From a bacterium (lineage in GTDB: Bacteria > Patescibacteriota > Minisyncoccia > Phycocordibacterales > 1-14-0-10-42-12): a stretch of 5,944 bases of DNA. The DNA lies in NCBI GenBank assembly GCA_030432135.1, contig JAUIHD010000032.1, positions 1-5,944 of the forward strand, written 5' to 3'. A model generated the notes under the pieces. The model searched no databases and was not told the origin of the DNA. It saw nothing but the letters and a program-made list of their open reading frames with translations. This document shows positions 5,600-5,944 of this stretch, piece by piece. The position numbers were made by a program, and so were the translations under genes. Each line of letters starts with the position of its first letter. Position 1 is the stretch's first letter.

Positions 5600-5944
5600 A
5601 TGACAACTTCAATTAAAAAAACTACATCTATCTTTAAAAGAAACGGCAGATATCTTACTATTGGTTTTTCGGCACTCGGAACTAGTCAGTTTATAGGCAT
5701 TTGTGTGGCTTTTATTTCTTCATATATTTTCGCGAACTATCTAGATAAAACAACTTACGGCAACTACCAGTTCGTATTAACAGTGCTTGGATTTATTAGC
5801 ATTTTCACACTAAAGGGTGCGAACAAGCAAATTATTTATGCATGGGTCAAAAATGGTGAAAATATCCTTTCTTTAAAAACTTTTCAAGCAATCAAGTATT
5901 CAATTCCTGCCGTCGTGCTTGGAATCATCATAGGGGTATATTTT
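5600..5944 (+). CDS. Wzx-type polysaccharide flippase / polysaccharide biosynthesis protein, N-terminus only
   Basis: 115 residues open from ATG 5600 to the right edge. After a short basic N-terminus (Lys6, Lys7, Lys13, Arg14, Arg17) comes a first membrane helix at about 19-45 containing GTSQFIG. The NYLDKTTYGNYQFV turn (46-59) leads into a second helix at about 58-71 (LTVLGFISIFTL), followed by the KGANKQII segment and the start of a third helix (102-115). The helix-(F/Y)LxxxxYGxY-helix pattern is the hallmark start of Wzx/MVF-MOP flippases such as polysaccharide synthase family PF01943/PF13440. These move undecaprenyl-linked oligosaccharides from the inner to the outer leaflet of the membrane. 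A full protein would be about 400-480 residues, so roughly three quarters lies beyond the window. No Shine-Dalgarno precedes the ATG. Its position next to the acyltransferase and in the same locus as a ligase-family gene supports the call. Confidence 0.82.
   Translation, partial: MTTSIKKTTSIFKRNGRYLTIGFSALGTSQFIGICVAFISSYIFANYLDKTTYGNYQFVLTVLGFISIFTLKGANKQIIYAWVKNGENILSLKTFQAIKYSIPAVVLGIIIGVYF

Overview
The window looks like part of a surface-polysaccharide (O-antigen or capsule type) locus from a small-genome bacterium, most likely Candidate Phyla Radiation / Patescibacteria (Parcubacteria-like). This placement rests on three things. The left-edge ligase/polymerase resembles, from memory, the version common in Parcubacteria. 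Shine-Dalgarno sequences are nearly absent before the genes. Several start codons sit 6-9 bases downstream of a good -10 box, which suggests leaderless or near-leaderless mRNAs. No ORF needs TGA read as an amino acid, so code 11 fits. The phylum call is recall plus inference, not a search result.

Layout: two arms diverge from the gap at 3287-3392. The leftward (minus-strand) arm holds a class I SAM-dependent methyltransferase (3286 to 2549), an APS-kinase-like gene that has lost its P-loop (2528 to 2025), and an exported staphylococcal-nuclease-like protein with a C-terminal cysteine-rich domain (1955 to 1227). A strong intrinsic terminator follows (1161 to 1132). Beyond it lies an O-antigen ligase/polymerase-family membrane protein that runs off the left edge (1041 to 1). 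The rightward arm holds a 654-residue membrane acyltransferase fused to an SGNH domain (3393-5357), a 242-base AT-rich gap with a TATAAT box, and the N-terminus of a Wzx-type polysaccharide flippase that runs off the right edge (5600-5944).

How the genes may work together: the flippase would move lipid-linked glycan units across the membrane. The acyltransferase would O-acylate sugars on the outside, the methyltransferase may methylate a sugar or a small precursor, and the ligase/polymerase would polymerise or transfer the glycan. A functional APS kinase would supply PAPS for glycan sulfation, but this copy lacks its nucleotide-binding loop and is either a remnant or a non-catalytic binding protein. 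The nuclease is not obviously part of glycan synthesis and may serve DNA scavenging at the cell surface.

Base composition falls from left to right. Spot counts give 35/60 G+C at 361-420, 27/60 at 2401-2460, 24/60 at 2701-2760, 18/60 at 4921-4980 and 14/60 at 5461-5520. With the truncated kinase directly against the methyltransferase, this hints at a recombination junction near 2530. I found no tRNA, rRNA, CRISPR array, insertion sequence or transposase. I see no clearly novel multi-gene system; the most notable items are the P-loop-less kinase, the repeated leaderless-promoter layout and the nuclease fusion.
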